NCBI GenBank assembly: GCA_944392485.1
Contig: CALXWO010000012.1
Span: 1 to 36,262 of the forward strand
Length of the DNA stretch: 36,262 nucleotides
Origin: an uncultured Clostridia bacterium
GTDB lineage: Bacteria; Bacillota; Clostridia; TANB77; CAG-508
Direction: 5' to 3'
Shown piece after piece: positions 8,009 through 17,314 of this stretch. The notes beneath the pieces are model-generated. The model was not told the origin of the DNA. It worked only from the letters and a program-made list of their open reading frames with translations, and searched no databases. The translations under genes and the position numbers were made by a program. Within the stretch, counting starts at the first letter, position 1; the number at the start of each line of letters is the position of its first letter.

Positions 8009-8133
8009 CTCCTTCAAAATTGGCAAAGAGCAAATTTGATTCTTAAGTGTTTTCTATTTACTCTTTACTAATAATTATTTTTCTAAGTAACAGTCCATAG
8101 AATTTTCGTTTTTATGAAAATTCAGAACAATTC
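8009..8133. repeat. Repeat-filled gap between rpsE and rplO, where rpmD would be
   Basis: This gap is homologous to 8641-8761. It holds a hairpin (CAAAATTGGC/GCAAATTTG, 8015-8038) directly 5' of the rplO ribosome binding site, a degraded heptad tract, and a second stem-loop around TAGAATTTTC...GAAAATTC. In most bacteria rpmD (L30) lies here, but only 135 bases separate the genes and no L30-like frame is visible. Confidence 0.7.
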
Positions 8134-8622
8134 CTACACTATTTCGTTTGCTTTTTTTCCTCTTTTTTTAGCAATTTCTTCGGCTGTTGCCATATTTTCA
8201 AGCGCATTCATTGTTGCATATCCTACGTTTCTTGGATTGTTTGTTCCTATAACTTTTGTTTTAATATCTCTATATCCTGCAAGTTCTAGTATTGGTCTTA
8301 CGCTTCCTCCAGCAATTAATCCAGAACCTTCTGGTCCAGGTTTTAATAAAACTTTTGCAGCACCGAAATTACCTACGAATTCATGTGGTATAGTTGTTCC
8401 TACAATAGGTACTTCTATTAAATTCTTTTTAGCATCTTCAATTGCTTTTTTAATAGCATCTGGAACTTCTGCAGCTTTTCCATTTCCTATTCCTACGTGT
8501 CCATTTTCGTCTCCAACAACAACTACTGCACTAAATCTAAAATTTCTACCACCTTTAACAACTTTTGCAACTCTGTTAATGGCTACTACTTTTTCTTTTA
8601 ATTCCATAACTTCGTTTTCCAT
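8134..8622 (-). CDS. rpsE: 30S ribosomal protein S5
   Basis: S5, 162 aa, of the small-subunit body, involved in decoding fidelity. The N-terminal double-stranded-RNA-binding domain begins [19 protein letters not shown]. The C-terminal domain includes [19 protein letters not shown] and [12 protein letters not shown]. The ATG at 8622 is chosen over the longer frame (8664), which translates part of a repeat; the Shine-Dalgarno AAGGAGGG is about 15 bases upstream, a long spacing. The product is normal in length. A hairpin sits immediately 5' of the ribosome binding site. Confidence 0.96.
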   Translation of the reverse strand: MENEVMELKEKVVAINRVAKVVKGGRNFRFSAVVVVGDENGHVGIGNGKAAEVPDAIKKAIEDAKKNLIEVPIVGTTIPHEFVGNFGAAKVLLKPGPEGSGLIAGGSVRPILELAGYRDIKTKVIGTNNPRNVGYATMNALENMATAEEIAKKRGKKANEIV

Positions 8623-8640
8623 ATTTATTGTATTTTTCCC

Positions 8641-8761
8641 TCCTTCAAAATTTGCAAAGAGCAAATTTTGTATCTTTCACTCTTCACTATTAATTATTGT
8701 TATCTAGGAAAACAGTCCCTTAGAATTTTCATAAAAACAAAAATTCAAGACAGTTCCTTTA
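8641..8761. repeat. Repeat-filled gap between rplR and rpsE
   Basis: This gap is similar end to end to 8009-8133: a CAAAATTTGC/GCAAATTTTG hairpin (8646-8670) touching the rpsE Shine-Dalgarno sequence, heptad units (CACTCTT, CACTATT, AATTATT), and a terminal stem-loop with GAATTTTCATAAAAAC and CAGTTCCT. The two gaps flank rpsE as near-direct repeats. Confidence 0.75.
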
Positions 8762-9121
8762 CTAGAATTCTAATCCTGCTTCTCTTGCAGATTCAGCAAA
8801 TTCTTTAACTATTCCATGATAGATATATCCACCTCTATCATAGACAACTGTTTTTATTTTCTTTTCTAAAGCTCTTTTTGCAATTAATGCTCCTACTTCT
8901 TTTGCAGCTTCTTTATTAGCTTTTTTAGTTTTTACTGATTTATCTAGTGTTGAAGCTGAAACAAGTGTTACTCCTTTTACATCGTCAATTACTTGTGCAT
9001 ATATATTACTATTGCTTCTATATATACATAGTCTTGGGCATTCTGCTGTTCCACTTATTTTTCTACGTACTCTTCTATGTCTTCTTTCTCTTTCTTCTTT
9101 TCTATTTGTTTTAGTAATCAT
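8762..9121 (-). CDS. rplR: 50S ribosomal protein L18
   Basis: L18, 119 aa, binds 5S rRNA with L5. Typical features are the basic N-terminus [39 protein letters not shown], and the C-terminal [26 protein letters not shown]. It lies between rplF and rpsE. Start ATG with AAAGGAGAAATTCTTAA upstream. Confidence 0.98.
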   Translation of the reverse strand: MITKTNRKEERERRHRRVRRKISGTAECPRLCIYRSNSNIYAQVIDDVKGVTLVSASTLDKSVKTKKANKEAAKEVGALIAKRALEKKIKTVVYDRGGYIYHGIVKEFAESAREAGLEF

Positions 9122-9169
9122 TTAAGAATTTCTCCTTTCTTCTTATTTTTAGTATTGCCTTCGAAGGAC

Positions 9170-9193
9170 GGACGAACACAGCTCGCCCCTACA
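9170..9193. repeat. GACGAACACAGCTCGCCCCTACA repeat copy
   Basis: A diverged single copy of the GGCGAACACAG palindrome family in the rplF-rplR gap. It keeps the CGCCCCTACA end. Confidence 0.7.
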
Positions 9194-9216
9194 GGATTTG
9201 CATTATACTATATTTT

Positions 9217-9753
9217 CTATTTACCTGTTTTTCCTTCTTTACGTCTAATATGTTCATCAACATATTTAATACCTTTTCCTCTATATACTTCTGGTGGTCT
9301 CTTTTCTCTTATTTCAGCTGCCATTTGTCCTACAAGCTCTTTATCAATACCTTTTACAATTATTGAATTTGGATTTGGTACTTCATATGTTATACCTTCT
9401 GGTTCATCCATTTTTACTGGATGAGAATATCCTAATGTTAATACTAATGTTTTTCCTTGTTTTGCTGCTCTATAACCTACACCATTAATTTCTAATTGTT
9501 TTTCAAATTCTTTAGAAACGCCTTGTATCATGTTGTTTATTAATGTTCTTGTTAAGCCGTGTAAGCTTCTGTTTTCTTTTTCGTCATTAGGTCTTGTAAC
9601 TGTTATAACACCATTTTCAAATTTTACATCTATATTATTGTGTACTACTTTTTCTAATGTTCCTTTAGGACCTTTTACAGTTACTTTTTTGCCATCTAGT
9701 TTTACTTCTATACCTTCTGGTACTGTAATTGGTTTGTTTCCTATTCTTGACAT
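9217..9753 (-). CDS. rplF: 50S ribosomal protein L6
   Basis: L6, 178 aa, near the GTPase-associated centre. It begins [21 protein letters not shown] and has the two duplicated alpha/beta domains (about 1-80 and 83-175). The second holds [27 protein letters not shown] and [14 protein letters not shown]. The ATG at 9753, with AAAGGAGAAAGAAAA before it, is preferred; the longer frame from 9789 adds 12 residues not seen in L6. Confidence 0.98.
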   Translation of the reverse strand: MSRIGNKPITVPEGIEVKLDGKKVTVKGPKGTLEKVVHNNIDVKFENGVITVTRPNDEKENRSLHGLTRTLINNMIQGVSKEFEKQLEINGVGYRAAKQGKTLVLTLGYSHPVKMDEPEGITYEVPNPNSIIVKGIDKELVGQMAAEIREKRPPEVYRGKGIKYVDEHIRRKEGKTGK

Positions 9754-9884
9754 TTTTCTTTCTCCTTTCTTATTTGTAAGGGAACGCATCTTACTTTTAC
9801 GTCACTTTCTCTGGGGAGTAGATACATCCCCATACTTATGAATTAGTGATGTCAGTTTTTATGCTTCCTGCCTTCTTTATTTTA

Positions 9885-10283
9885 TTACCAAATATATGCT
9901 AATACTTCTCCTCCAACTCCGGCTTTTCTTGCTTGGCTATCAGTCATTATTCCTTTAGATGTTGAAATCAAAGCTATTCCTAAACCATTTAAAACTTTTG
10001 GTAGTTCATCTTTTGAAGCATATATTCTTAATCCTGGTTTACTTATTCTTCTTAATCCAGAAATTACTTTTTTACCTTTATCTGTGTATTTTAAGCTAAT
10101 TCTTATAATTCCTTGGTTAGAATCACTTATTTCTTCATATGATTTAATATATCCTTCATTAAATAATATTTCTGCTATTGATTTTTTCATCTTTGAAGCA
10201 GGAACATCAACTGTTTTAAATTTAGCACTATTTGCATTTCTAATTCTTGTTAGCATATCTGCTATTGGATCAGTTGTATTCAT
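9885..10283 (-). CDS. rpsH: 30S ribosomal protein S8
   Basis: S8, 132 aa, a primary 16S rRNA binder. Conserved N-terminus [17 protein letters not shown] and C-terminal [33 protein letters not shown]. Normal length. It follows rpsN after a 156-base gap made of heptad repeats. Ribosome binding site GGAGGAAATATAAT before the ATG. Confidence 0.98.
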   Translation of the reverse strand: MNTTDPIADMLTRIRNANSAKFKTVDVPASKMKKSIAEILFNEGYIKSYEEISDSNQGIIRISLKYTDKGKKVISGLRRISKPGLRIYASKDELPKVLNGLGIALISTSKGIMTDSQARKAGVGGEVLAYIW

Positions 10284-10304
10284 ATTATATTTCCTCCTTT
10301 TCTT

Positions 10305-10439
10305 GCTAGAAGTTAGAACTTAGAGATTAGAATTTAGAAACATAAATTCTCAAACTAATTCTAACTTTCTTATTTTTTATTTCTAAGAGGCTTTATAATT
10401 AGGGTTCTAACCTCTAACTTCTAACCTCTAACTTCTATT
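10305..10439. repeat. Heptad-periodic repeat pair (TTAGANN family)
   Basis: Purine-rich 7-nt units (AGAAGTTAGAACTTAGAGATTAGA) are followed by complementary pyrimidine units (TTCTAAC, CTCTAAC, TTCTAAC, CTCTAAC, TTCTATT) up to the rpsN stop. The arms can pair. Closely related to 1799-1888. Confidence 0.75.
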
Positions 10440-10625
10440 TTACCAACTTGCTTTTTTTACACCTGGTATTTCTCCCTTATGTGCTAATTCTCTAAAGCAT
10501 ATACGGCAAATTCCATATTTTCTAATATATCCGTGTGGTCTACCACATAGTTTACATCTATTGTATTCTCTTGTTTTATATTTTTGTGGTTTTTGTTGTT
10601 TTACAATCATTGCTTTTTTAGCCAT
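10440..10625 (-). CDS. rpsN: 30S ribosomal protein S14, type Z
   Basis: S14 of the short zinc type (rpsZ class), 61 aa. Zinc ligands are the C-x2-C pairs CKLC (residues 24 and 27) and CRIC (40 and 43). The core is [20 protein letters not shown] and the tail is [11 protein letters not shown]. This short form is typical of Gram-positive bacteria; the long zinc-free paralogue is not in this window. It lies between rplE and rpsH. Confidence 0.98.
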   Translation of the reverse strand: MAKKAMIVKQQKPQKYKTREYNRCKLCGRPHGYIRKYGICRICFRELAHKGEIPGVKKASW

Positions 10626-10663
10626 AATCTTTTTTTCCTCCTTTTTATTTGGATAACAATTAT

Positions 10664-11203
10664 TTATGATTTAAAAGGCATACCTAATAATGTAAGTAAT
10701 TCTCTTGCTTCTTCATCAGTTTTTGCTGTTGTAACAAATATTATATCCATTCCTCTTATTTTATCTATTTTGTCATATTCTATTTCTGGGAATATTAATT
10801 GTTCTTTAATTCCTAAAGAGTAATTTCCTTTTCCGTCAAATGAATTTTTTGAAAGTCCTCTAAAATCTCTAACTCTAGGTAATGCAACGTTAAATAGTTT
10901 ATAAGCAAAATCATACATTTTTTTAGATCTTAATGTAACTTTACATCCTACGTTAACACCTTCTCTTAATTTAAATGCTGCGATTGATTTTTTTGCTTTT
11001 GTTATAATAGGTTTTTGTCCTGTAATTTGTGTTAAATCTGAAATTGCATTATCTAAACTTTTTGGATTGTCTTTTACATCCCCAAGTCCAATATTTATAA
11101 CTATTTTTTCTAATTTTGGAACTTGCATAACTGATTTATATTCGAATTTTTTCATTAATGCAGGTACAACTTCCTTTTCATATTGTTCTCTTAATTTTTC
11201 CAT
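10664..11203 (-). CDS. rplE: 50S ribosomal protein L5
   Basis: L5, 179 aa, binds 5S rRNA and contacts S13 across the subunit bridge. Typical segments: [50 protein letters not shown], and [20 protein letters not shown] followed by RGMDI. Normal length. Start ATG with AAAGGAGAAAACAATCC upstream. Follows rplX by 27 bases. Confidence 0.98.
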   Translation of the reverse strand: MEKLREQYEKEVVPALMKKFEYKSVMQVPKLEKIVINIGLGDVKDNPKSLDNAISDLTQITGQKPIITKAKKSIAAFKLREGVNVGCKVTLRSKKMYDFAYKLFNVALPRVRDFRGLSKNSFDGKGNYSLGIKEQLIFPEIEYDKIDKIRGMDIIFVTTAKTDEEARELLTLLGMPFKS

Positions 11204-11230
11204 GGATTGTTTTCTCCTTTCCTACCTATT

Positions 11231-11539
11231 TTATTTTAATTTATTACCGCATTTTTTACAAACACGTACTTTTTCTTTCCCTTCTTTTAAATAGCCTATT
11301 CTAGTAGCCTTATTGCATTTTGGACATACTACGTTTACTTTGCTACTATTTATACTGCATTCTACAGAAATAATTCCGCCTTCTTCTCCTTGTTTTCTTG
11401 GTTTAACATGTTTTTTTCTAACATTTACTCCTTTTACTATTACTTTTTGTAATTTTGGAATTACTTCTAGTACTTCTCCAGTTTTTCCTTTATCATTTCC
11501 AGATAAAACTTGTACTGTATCACCTTTTTTTATTCTCAT
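11231..11539 (-). CDS. rplX: 50S ribosomal protein L24
   Basis: L24, 102 aa, an assembly initiator. An N-terminal KOW motif (RIKKGDTVQVLSGNDKGKTGEV) is followed by VKGVNVRKKHVKPRKQGEEGGI. The C-terminal quarter has two C-x2-C pairs (CPKC and CKKC) separated by about 18 residues, forming a zinc ribbon common in Firmicutes L24. The 215-base gap from rplN contains a long inverted-repeat element. Confidence 0.98.
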   Translation of the reverse strand: MRIKKGDTVQVLSGNDKGKTGEVLEVIPKLQKVIVKGVNVRKKHVKPRKQGEEGGIISVECSINSSKVNVVCPKCNKATRIGYLKEGKEKVRVCKKCGNKLK

Positions 11540-11630
11540 TACTTTTTCACCTCTTTATCTAATAGTCTCGAGTCTCCTAAGGACGCCGATCTCTATTTTT
11601 GCATTTAATTAATAGTTTGTTTATTGATTA

Positions 11631-11750
11631 AACAAATCAAAATTAGTATAATGTGCATTTTCAGAAGTTACAAAAAGCGGAGGCGTACGTTGGTACGTTG
11701 AGCATTTTTGTAATTGATGAAAATGTGCAGGATACTGATTTTCATTTGTT
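11631..11750. repeat. Long imperfect hairpin element with a 23-nt loop
   Basis: Arms of 48-49 nt (11631-11678 and 11702-11750) are complementary at most positions. The outer ends are AACAAATCAAAATTAGTAT against the complement of ATACTGATTTTCATTTGTT. The loop carries GGCGTACGTTGGTACGTTGA. A related element lies at 17315-17435 in the opposite orientation. It sits in the rplN-rplX spacer and has no coding capacity. It could be a folded MITE-like repeat or a functional mRNA structure. Confidence 0.7.
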
Positions 11751-11754
11751 TCCC

Positions 11755-12123
11755 CTAAAGTACTTCTGGGGCTAAAGATAAAATCTTCATATAGTCTTTA
11801 TCCCTTAATTCTCTTGCTATAGGTCCAAATATACGTGTACCTCTTGGATTTTTATCATCACGGATTATTACTGCAGCATTTTCGTCAAATCTTACATATG
11901 ATCCGTCTGGTCTTCTTATTGGTTTTTTTGTTCTAACAATAACTGCTTTAACAACATCACCTTTTTTTACCATTCCATTTGGTATTGCACTTTTTACAGA
12001 AGCAACTATTACATCTCCAACTCCTGCAAATTTTCTATGTGAACCGCCTAAACATCTAATACACATTAATTCTTTAGCACCAGTATTATCTGCTACTTTT
12101 AATCTTGTTTGCTGTTGTATCAT
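11755..12123 (-). CDS. rplN: 50S ribosomal protein L14
   Basis: L14, 122 aa, at the subunit interface near the sarcin-ricin loop. The start [20 protein letters not shown] and the segments [37 protein letters not shown] and [19 protein letters not shown] are diagnostic. Normal length. A hairpin (12143-12168) precedes its ribosome binding site (AAAAGGAGGAAAC). Confidence 0.99.
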   Translation of the reverse strand: MIQQQTRLKVADNTGAKELMCIRCLGGSHRKFAGVGDVIVASVKSAIPNGMVKKGDVVKAVIVRTKKPIRRPDGSYVRFDENAAVIIRDDKNPRGTRIFGPIARELRDKDYMKILSLAPEVL

Positions 12124-12142
12124 TTTATAGTTTCCTCCTTTT

Positions 12143-12168
12143 CAAAAATTTGCGAATAGCAAATTTTG
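12143..12168 (-). promoter_or_regulatory. Hairpin directly 5' of the rplN ribosome binding site
   Basis: CAAAATTTGC, a 5-nt loop, GCAAATTTTTG on the minus strand, followed within a few bases by AAAAGGAGG. Equivalent hairpins precede rpsQ, rpsE, rplO and ppa. Confidence 0.5.
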
Positions 12169-12192
12169 TACTATTCATTATTCACTTTTCGC

Positions 12193-12214
12193 TGGCGAAC
12201 ACAGTTCGCCCCTA
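12193..12214. repeat. GGCGAACACAGTTCGCCCCTA repeat copy
   Basis: A single copy of the dispersed palindrome in the rpsQ-rplN gap, next to a short heptad tract (CTATTCATTATTCACTTTTC). Confidence 0.75.
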
Positions 12215-12244
12215 AATATTTCTTTTGACTCTAGTGTATGTTTT

Positions 12245-12508
12245 TTATTTTATAACTGCTTTTTCTACAATTTCTACTAATCTCCATCTTTTATCTTTAG
12301 ATAGAGGTCTTGTTTCCATTACTTTAACTTTATCTCCTACTTGGCATTCATTGTTTTCATCATGAGCTTTTAGGTTATATGTTCTTTTTACAATCTTGCC
12401 ATAAATAGGATGTTTTACGTTAGTTTCAACTGATACAACTATTGTTTTGTCCATTTTATTTGATTTTACTGTACCAATCATAACTTTACGAAGATTTCTT
12501 TCTTCCAT
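12245..12508 (-). CDS. rpsQ: 30S ribosomal protein S17
   Basis: S17, 87 aa, an OB-fold primary rRNA binder. Conserved: [65 protein letters not shown]. Normal length. The ribosome binding site is GAAGGAGGAAAAAATAA. Directly upstream of that is a hairpin (12525-12549). Confidence 0.98.
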   Translation of the reverse strand: MEERNLRKVMIGTVKSNKMDKTIVVSVETNVKHPIYGKIVKRTYNLKAHDENNECQVGDKVKVMETRPLSKDKRWRLVEIVEKAVIK

Positions 12509-12524
12509 TTATTTTTTCCTCCTT

Positions 12525-12549
12525 CAAAATTTGCGAAGAGCAAATTTTG
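12525..12549 (-). promoter_or_regulatory. Hairpin directly 5' of the rpsQ ribosome binding site
   Basis: CAAAATTTGC, loop TCTTC, GCAAATTTTG on the minus strand, then AAGGAGG. Beyond it are heptad units (AACTTTT, CACTCTT, CATTATT, CATTTTT) and a remnant of the CGCCCCTACA repeat near 12602. Confidence 0.5.
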
Positions 12550-12647
12550 TATTATTAACTTTTCACTCTTCATTATTCATTTTTTCTAGGCAAAATTTGA
12601 TTCCGCCCCTACACTTTCCTTGTTGGTTAGTATAAGAATTCATTCGA

Positions 12648-12848
12648 TTATTTTTTTTCTTCTAATTCTCTTTGTCTTAATACTGTTTTTACTCTTGCTA
12701 TATCTTTTTTTACTTCTTTAATTCTCATTGGATTATCTAAACCATTTGTTGCTAAACTAAATCTTAGTTTAAACAATTCTGATTTTAATTCTCCTAATTC
12801 TTTTTCTAAATCTTGTGAAGACATTTCTCTAATTTTATTTATCTTCAT
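12648..12848 (-). CDS. rpmC: 50S ribosomal protein L29
   Basis: L29, 66 aa, a two-helix protein at the polypeptide exit tunnel. Begins [20 protein letters not shown] and includes [23 protein letters not shown], then [16 protein letters not shown]. It overlaps the 3' end of rplP by 14 bases, and its ribosome binding site (GGCGGTGATGTAA) lies within rplP, implying coupled translation. Confidence 0.98.
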   Translation of the reverse strand: MKINKIREMSSQDLEKELGELKSELFKLRFSLATNGLDNPMRIKEVKKDIARVKTVLRQRELEEKK

Positions 12849-13278
12849 TTACATCACCGCCTTGTTCTACTTCTCTTGTCAAGAATTTAGTTTTTACAGG
12901 TAGTTTATGTGATGCAAGCCTTAAAGCTTCTCTTGCTACTTCTTCTGTTACTCCTGCAAGTTCAAATAATATTCTTCCTGGTTTTACAACAGCTACCCAA
13001 TATTCTGTTGCACCTTTTCCTTTACCCATACGAGTTTCTGCTGGTTTTTTACTAATTGGTTTGTTTGGGAATATTTTAATCCAAACCTTTCCACCTCTTT
13101 TAATGTAACGTGTCATAGCAATTCTGGCTGCTTCTATTTGGTTTGCTGTAATTAATCCTGCTTCTAATGCTTGTAATCCGTAATCTCCCTCATTTACAAC
13201 ATTTCCTCTTGTTGCTTTTCCTCTATTTCTACCTTTTTGCATTTTTCTATATTTTGTTCTTTTTGGCATTACTGGCAT
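12835..13278 (-). CDS. rplP: 50S ribosomal protein L16
   Basis: L16, 147 aa, organises the A-site tRNA region of 23S rRNA. Typical: [78 protein letters not shown]. Its ATG overlaps the rpsC stop by one base (TAATG), with GGAGGGGAAGAA inside rpsC acting as ribosome binding site. Confidence 0.99.
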   Translation of the reverse strand: MPVMPKRTKYRKMQKGRNRGKATRGNVVNEGDYGLQALEAGLITANQIEAARIAMTRYIKRGGKVWIKIFPNKPISKKPAETRMGKGKGATEYWVAVVKPGRILFELAGVTEEVAREALRLASHKLPVKTKFLTREVEQGGDVNEDK

Positions 13279-13940
13279 TATTCTTCCCCTCCTTTTTTAG
13301 TTTCTTTTTTAGATGGAAGAACTTCTCCTTTATAGATCCAAACTTTTACACCTATTTTTCCATAGGTAGTATCAGCTTCATAAAATCCATAATCAATATC
13401 TGCTCTTAAAGTTTGAAGTGGAATTGTTCCTTCTTTATAGAATTCTGTTCTTGCCATATCAGCTCCACCTAATCTTCCAGATACAGAAGTTTTTATTCCT
13501 AATGCTCCAGCCTTCATAGCTTTTTGCATACATTGTTTCATTGCTCTTCTAAAAGATATTCTTCTTTCTAGTTGGTTACAAATATTTTCTGCAACTAATT
13601 GTGCATCTGTATCTATATTTTTAACTTCAACTATATTTAAATTAACGTCTTTGTTAATCATTTTTATTAATTCATTTTTTAATGTTTCTGCATAATTTCC
13701 ACCTTTACCTATTACAAGTCCTGGTTTTGCAGTATAAACATTTACTTTTACAAATTTTGGTGTTCTTTCTATTTCAATTTTAGAAATTCCACTAACAAAT
13801 AGTTTCTTTTTTACATATTCACGAATTTTATGATCTTCTACTAAATAATCGCTAAAATTCTTTGAATCTGCATACCATTTTGAATTCCAATCTTTTATAA
13901 CACCTACTCTTAATCCATGTGGATGCATTTTTTGTCCCAT
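13278..13940 (-). CDS. rpsC: 30S ribosomal protein S3
   Basis: S3, 220 aa, at the mRNA entry channel. Begins [24 protein letters not shown] type II KH domain contains the loop [16 protein letters not shown] (about 74-89). The C-terminal domain includes [27 protein letters not shown], and [30 protein letters not shown]. It starts one base after the rplV stop. Ribosome binding site AAAGGAGGAAAATTAAC. Confidence 0.99.
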   Translation of the reverse strand: MGQKMHPHGLRVGVIKDWNSKWYADSKNFSDYLVEDHKIREYVKKKLFVSGISKIEIERTPKFVKVNVYTAKPGLVIGKGGNYAETLKNELIKMINKDVNLNIVEVKNIDTDAQLVAENICNQLERRISFRRAMKQCMQKAMKAGALGIKTSVSGRLGGADMARTEFYKEGTIPLQTLRADIDYGFYEADTTYGKIGVKVWIYKGEVLPSKKETKKGGEE

Positions 13941-13941
13941 G

Positions 13942-14310
13942 TTAATTTTCCTCCTTTACCACAATTGTTATATGGCATGTTCTTTTTCTAATTCTTACTG
14001 CAGAACCTTTTGCAGCAGGTCTTATTCTTTTTAATGTTGGACCTTGGTTAGCATAAATTTCGCTAACTACTAGATTTCCTCTATTCATACCATGATTGTT
14101 TTCAGCATTTGCTATTGCTGATTTTAGTAATTTTTCTATTATTACAGAAGATGCTTTTGGTGTAAATTTTACTATTGCTAAAGCTTCATCAACTTTTTTA
14201 CCTCTTATCAAATCTGCAACTATTTTAACTTTTCTACTTGAAATTCTAGCATATCTTAATATTGCTTTTGCTTCTTTTTGTGCAGTTTGAACATTTTCTT
14301 TATCTGGCAT
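13942..14310 (-). CDS. rplV: 50S ribosomal protein L22
   Basis: L22, 122 aa, lines the exit tunnel with its long beta-hairpin. Core [46 protein letters not shown], and the hairpin region [23 protein letters not shown] short charged N-terminal extension (about 14 residues, [14 protein letters not shown]) makes it slightly longer than Bacillus L22 (113). ATG with GGGAGGTAAAACA upstream. Confidence 0.98.
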   Translation of the reverse strand: MPDKENVQTAQKEAKAILRYARISSRKVKIVADLIRGKKVDEALAIVKFTPKASSVIIEKLLKSAIANAENNHGMNRGNLVVSEIYANQGPTLKRIRPAAKGSAVRIRKRTCHITIVVKEEN

Positions 14311-14368
14311 TGTTTTACCTCCCTTGAATTTTGTAAAAAGATTTATTCTACTTTTTATTATCTTTTAG

Positions 14369-14644
14369 TTATTTAACATTTGTTTTTTTGTCTCCTGAGT
14401 GTCCTTTAAATGTTCTTGTTGGAGCAAATTCTCCTAATTTATGTCCAATCATTTCTTCTGAAATATAAATTGGTACATGTTTTCTTCCGTCATGAACAGC
14501 TATTGTATGTCCTACCATTTGAGGATATATTGTAGATGCTCTTGACCAAGTTCTAAGAACAGTTTTTTCTCCAGTTTCATTCATTGCATCTATTTTCTTT
14601 AATAGCTTTTTGTCTACAAAAGGTTGTTTTTTTACTTCTGGCAT
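14369..14644 (-). CDS. rpsS: 30S ribosomal protein S19
   Basis: S19, 91 aa, at the head of the 30S subunit with S13. Conserved [57 protein letters not shown] and RTFKGH. Normal length. Lies 21 bases after rplB; ribosome binding site AAAAGGAGGAAATAG. Confidence 0.99.
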   Translation of the reverse strand: MPEVKKQPFVDKKLLKKIDAMNETGEKTVLRTWSRASTIYPQMVGHTIAVHDGRKHVPIYISEEMIGHKLGEFAPTRTFKGHSGDKKTNVK

Positions 14645-14665
14645 TTCTATTTCCTCCTTTTATTA

Positions 14666-15493
14666 CTATTTTCTTCTCTTAACTATAAATTTGTCTGATT
14701 TTTTATTTTTCTTTCTTGTCTTATATCCTAATGCTGGTTTGCCCCAAGGAGTAAGTGGTCCTGCGTGTCCTACTGGTGCTCTACCTTCACCACCACCATG
14801 AGGGTGATCTACTGGATTCATTACTGAACCTCTAACTGTTGGTCTTATACCCATATGTCTTTTTCTTCCTGCTTTACCAAGTTTGATATTAGCTTGATCT
14901 GCATTTCCTATTGTTCCTATTGTTGCTCTACATCTTGATAAAACTAATCTCATTTCTCCTGATGGAAGTCTTATATGTGCATATTCTCCTTCTTTTGCCA
15001 TAAGTTGTGCTTCTCCACCAGCTGTTCTAACAAGTTTTCCACCTTGACCTGGATTTAATTCTATACAATGTATCATAGTACCTACTGGTATATTTTCGAT
15101 TGGAAGTGCATTTCCAACTTTTATGTCTGAATTTGGTCCTGAAACAACTTTGTCTCCATCTTTTAGACCAATTGGTGCTAAAATATATGCTTTTTCTCCA
15201 TCTTCATACTCTATTAAAGCAATATTGCTTGTACGGTTTGGATCATACTCTATTCCTAATACTGTTGCTGTCATGTTGTCTTTTTTTCTTTTAAAATCAA
15301 TAATTCTATATTTTTGTCTGTTTCCACCACCTTGATGTCTAACAGTTATTCTTCCATATGAATTTCTACCAGCATTTTTCTTTTTCTTTGCAAGTAGAGA
15401 TTTTTCTGGAGATTTTTTTGTTATTTCATCAAAAGTTGAACCTGTCATATTTCTTCTTGATGGTGTGTATGGTTTGTAATATTTAATACCCAT
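14666..15493 (-). CDS. rplB: 50S ribosomal protein L2
   Basis: L2, 275 aa, needed for subunit joining and peptidyl transfer. The OB-fold and SH3-like domains include [42 protein letters not shown] and [13 protein letters not shown]. The C-terminal extension reaching the peptidyl transferase centre carries [18 protein letters not shown], including the invariant His. Normal length. ATG with AAAAGGAGAGATAAACA. Confidence 0.99.
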   Translation of the reverse strand: MGIKYYKPYTPSRRNMTGSTFDEITKKSPEKSLLAKKKKNAGRNSYGRITVRHQGGGNRQKYRIIDFKRKKDNMTATVLGIEYDPNRTSNIALIEYEDGEKAYILAPIGLKDGDKVVSGPNSDIKVGNALPIENIPVGTMIHCIELNPGQGGKLVRTAGGEAQLMAKEGEYAHIRLPSGEMRLVLSRCRATIGTIGNADQANIKLGKAGRKRHMGIRPTVRGSVMNPVDHPHGGGEGRAPVGHAGPLTPWGKPALGYKTRKKNKKSDKFIVKRRK

Positions 15494-15564
15494 TGTTTAT
15501 CTCTCCTTTTTTATTTTCCCAGTTTAATCTGGATAATTTTTTAATTTTTCACTATTCGTAGCAC

Positions 15565-15912
15565 TTATGCTCCCATGAATTCATCAATTGAATCCTTATA
15601 CTTTTTGTCTACTTTAACTTCTTTTCCACCTTTTGTTAAATAAACTTTTTCTGTTGGATTTGTGTCTATTGTTACAATTGCTTTTTTCCAGTCTGAAGTT
15701 TTTCCACTATTTGCTCCAACTCTTTTTTCTTTTCCTTTTACCATTAAAGTATTTACATTAATAACTTTAACATTAAATAGAGATTCAACAGCGTTTGCTA
15801 TTTGAACTTTTGTAGCTTTTTTTGCTACTTTGAATGTATACTTTCCTTCTGCTATAGCACTGCTTGATTTTTCTGTAACTATAGGTTTAATAATTATTTC
15901 TTCTGCTATCAT
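15565..15912 (-). CDS. rplW: 50S ribosomal protein L23
   Basis: L23, 115 aa, the docking site at the tunnel exit for trigger factor and SRP. Core IIIKPIVTEKSSSAIAEGKYTF, VESLFNVKVINVNTLMVKGK, and the DWKKAIVTID strand. The C-terminus (KEVKVDKKYKDSIDEFMGA) runs about 18 residues beyond Bacillus L23. The ATG overlaps the rplD stop by one base (TAATG), using GGAGGTGTATACAAAA within rplD as ribosome binding site. Confidence 0.98.
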   Translation of the reverse strand: MIAEEIIIKPIVTEKSSSAIAEGKYTFKVAKKATKVQIANAVESLFNVKVINVNTLMVKGKEKRVGANSGKTSDWKKAIVTIDTNPTEKVYLTKGGKEVKVDKKYKDSIDEFMGA

Positions 15913-16538
15913 TATTTTGTATACACCTCCTCTAATCCTTTTACACTATCTACTGTAAGGATTAATTTGTTGTATTTTAATAAATCATAAACATTAATTG
16001 TATTAACTAAACTTGTTTTTATTCCTTCTATATTTCTTGCTGATTTTTGAACATTTTCGTTCTTTTCTGGTAAAACTATTAATGCTTTTCCTTCTACTTT
16101 TAAGTTTTCTAATGCTTTTACCATATTTTTTGTTTTTATTTCTTTAAAAGGTAAGCTATCTACAACTACTAAGTTGTTTTCTAATACTTTAGAACTTAAT
16201 ACAGATTTTATTGCTAATCTTCTTTCTTTTTTATTTACTGTATATCTATAATCTCTTGGTTTAGGTCCTAAAGCTATACCACCTTTAAACCATTGTGGTG
16301 CTCTTATACTTCCTTGTCTTGCTCTACCTGTTCCTTTTTGTCTCCATGGTTTTCTTCCACCACCAGAAACTTCTGATCTAGTTTTTGTATTAGCTGTACC
16401 TTGTCTTTGGTTAGCTAAATAATTAACTAAAACACTATGAACAATTTTTTCGTTTGGTTTAATGCCAAATACTTCTTCGTTTAATTCTAGATCGCTAACT
16501 TTTTTACCTTCTATATTGTATACATCTATTTTAGGCAT
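15912..16538 (-). CDS. rplD: 50S ribosomal protein L4
   Basis: L4, 208 aa, whose long loop lines the exit tunnel. Begins MPKIDVYNIEGKKVSDLELN. The loop contains RSEVSGGGRKPWRQKGTGRA followed by RQGSIRAPQWFKGGIALGP. The ATG at 16538 fits the ribosome binding site GAGAGGAGAAATTAAA; the longer frame from 16556 begins inside that site. In E. coli L4 represses the S10 operon, but such control is not established in Firmicutes. Confidence 0.98.
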   Translation of the reverse strand: MPKIDVYNIEGKKVSDLELNEEVFGIKPNEKIVHSVLVNYLANQRQGTANTKTRSEVSGGGRKPWRQKGTGRARQGSIRAPQWFKGGIALGPKPRDYRYTVNKKERRLAIKSVLSSKVLENNLVVVDSLPFKEIKTKNMVKALENLKVEGKALIVLPEKNENVQKSARNIEGIKTSLVNTINVYDLLKYNKLILTVDSVKGLEEVYTK

Positions 16539-16644
16539 TTTAATTTCTCCTCTCATTATAATTTTACTAAGCCTTAAGTAAATCTGCCATTATATGTTTT
16601 ATTAGGCATATTTACTATTATGTTTTTATTAATTTTGCTGTTTT

Positions 16645-17280
16645 CTATTTTTTAACTGCTTTTACTGAGTCTCTTATTTTTAATATTGCTCCTTTATTAC
16701 CTGGAACACTACCTTTTACTAGAATAACATTTTTATCTAAATCTACTTTTACAACTTCTAGATTTTGTATTGTAACTGTTTCCATTCCCATATGTCCTGG
16801 AAGTTTTTTACCTTTAAATACTCTACCTGGTGTTGAAGTAGATCCCATTGAACCTGGTCTTCTATGATACATAGATCCATGTCCCATAGGTCCTCTTGAT
16901 TGTCCATGACGTTTTATAACACCTTGGAATCCTTTACCTTTGCTTGTTCCTGTAATATCTACTTTTTCTCCTTGAGAAAAAATATCTACTTTAATTTCAT
17001 CTCCAACATTATAATTAATGTCTTCTAATCTGAATTCTCTTAAATGTTTTTTAGGTGTTATATTTGCTTTTTTAAATTCACCCATTTTTGGTTTTGTTAA
17101 TTTGCTTTCTTTTATATCTGCAAAACCTAATTTTACAGCTTCATAACCATCTGCATCTTTAGATTTTATTTGAACTACTGTGCATGGTCCTGCTTCTATT
17201 GCTGTAACTGGAATTACTTTTCCTTTTTCGTCAAATATTTGTGTCATTCCAAGTTTTTTACCTAATATTGCTTTTTTCAT
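16645..17280 (-). CDS. rplC: 50S ribosomal protein L3
   Basis: L3, 211 aa, reaches the peptidyl transferase centre with its loop. Begins [20 protein letters not shown]. Central segment [20 protein letters not shown], then [20 protein letters not shown] and [12 protein letters not shown]. Normal length. ATG with AAGGAGGAAATAGTA. A 209-base spacer with a hairpin element separates it from rpsJ. Confidence 0.98.
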   Translation of the reverse strand: MKKAILGKKLGMTQIFDEKGKVIPVTAIEAGPCTVVQIKSKDADGYEAVKLGFADIKESKLTKPKMGEFKKANITPKKHLREFRLEDINYNVGDEIKVDIFSQGEKVDITGTSKGKGFQGVIKRHGQSRGPMGHGSMYHRRPGSMGSTSTPGRVFKGKKLPGHMGMETVTIQNLEVVKVDLDKNVILVKGSVPGNKGAILKIRDSVKAVKK

Positions 17281-17314
17281 TACTATTTCCTCCTTAACTA
17301 TTGGCTAATTCTCG

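Noticed and set aside
8114..8707. 197-codon plus-strand frame
   Set aside because: Exactly antisense to rpsE; low-complexity Phe/Ser translation typical of a shadow frame.
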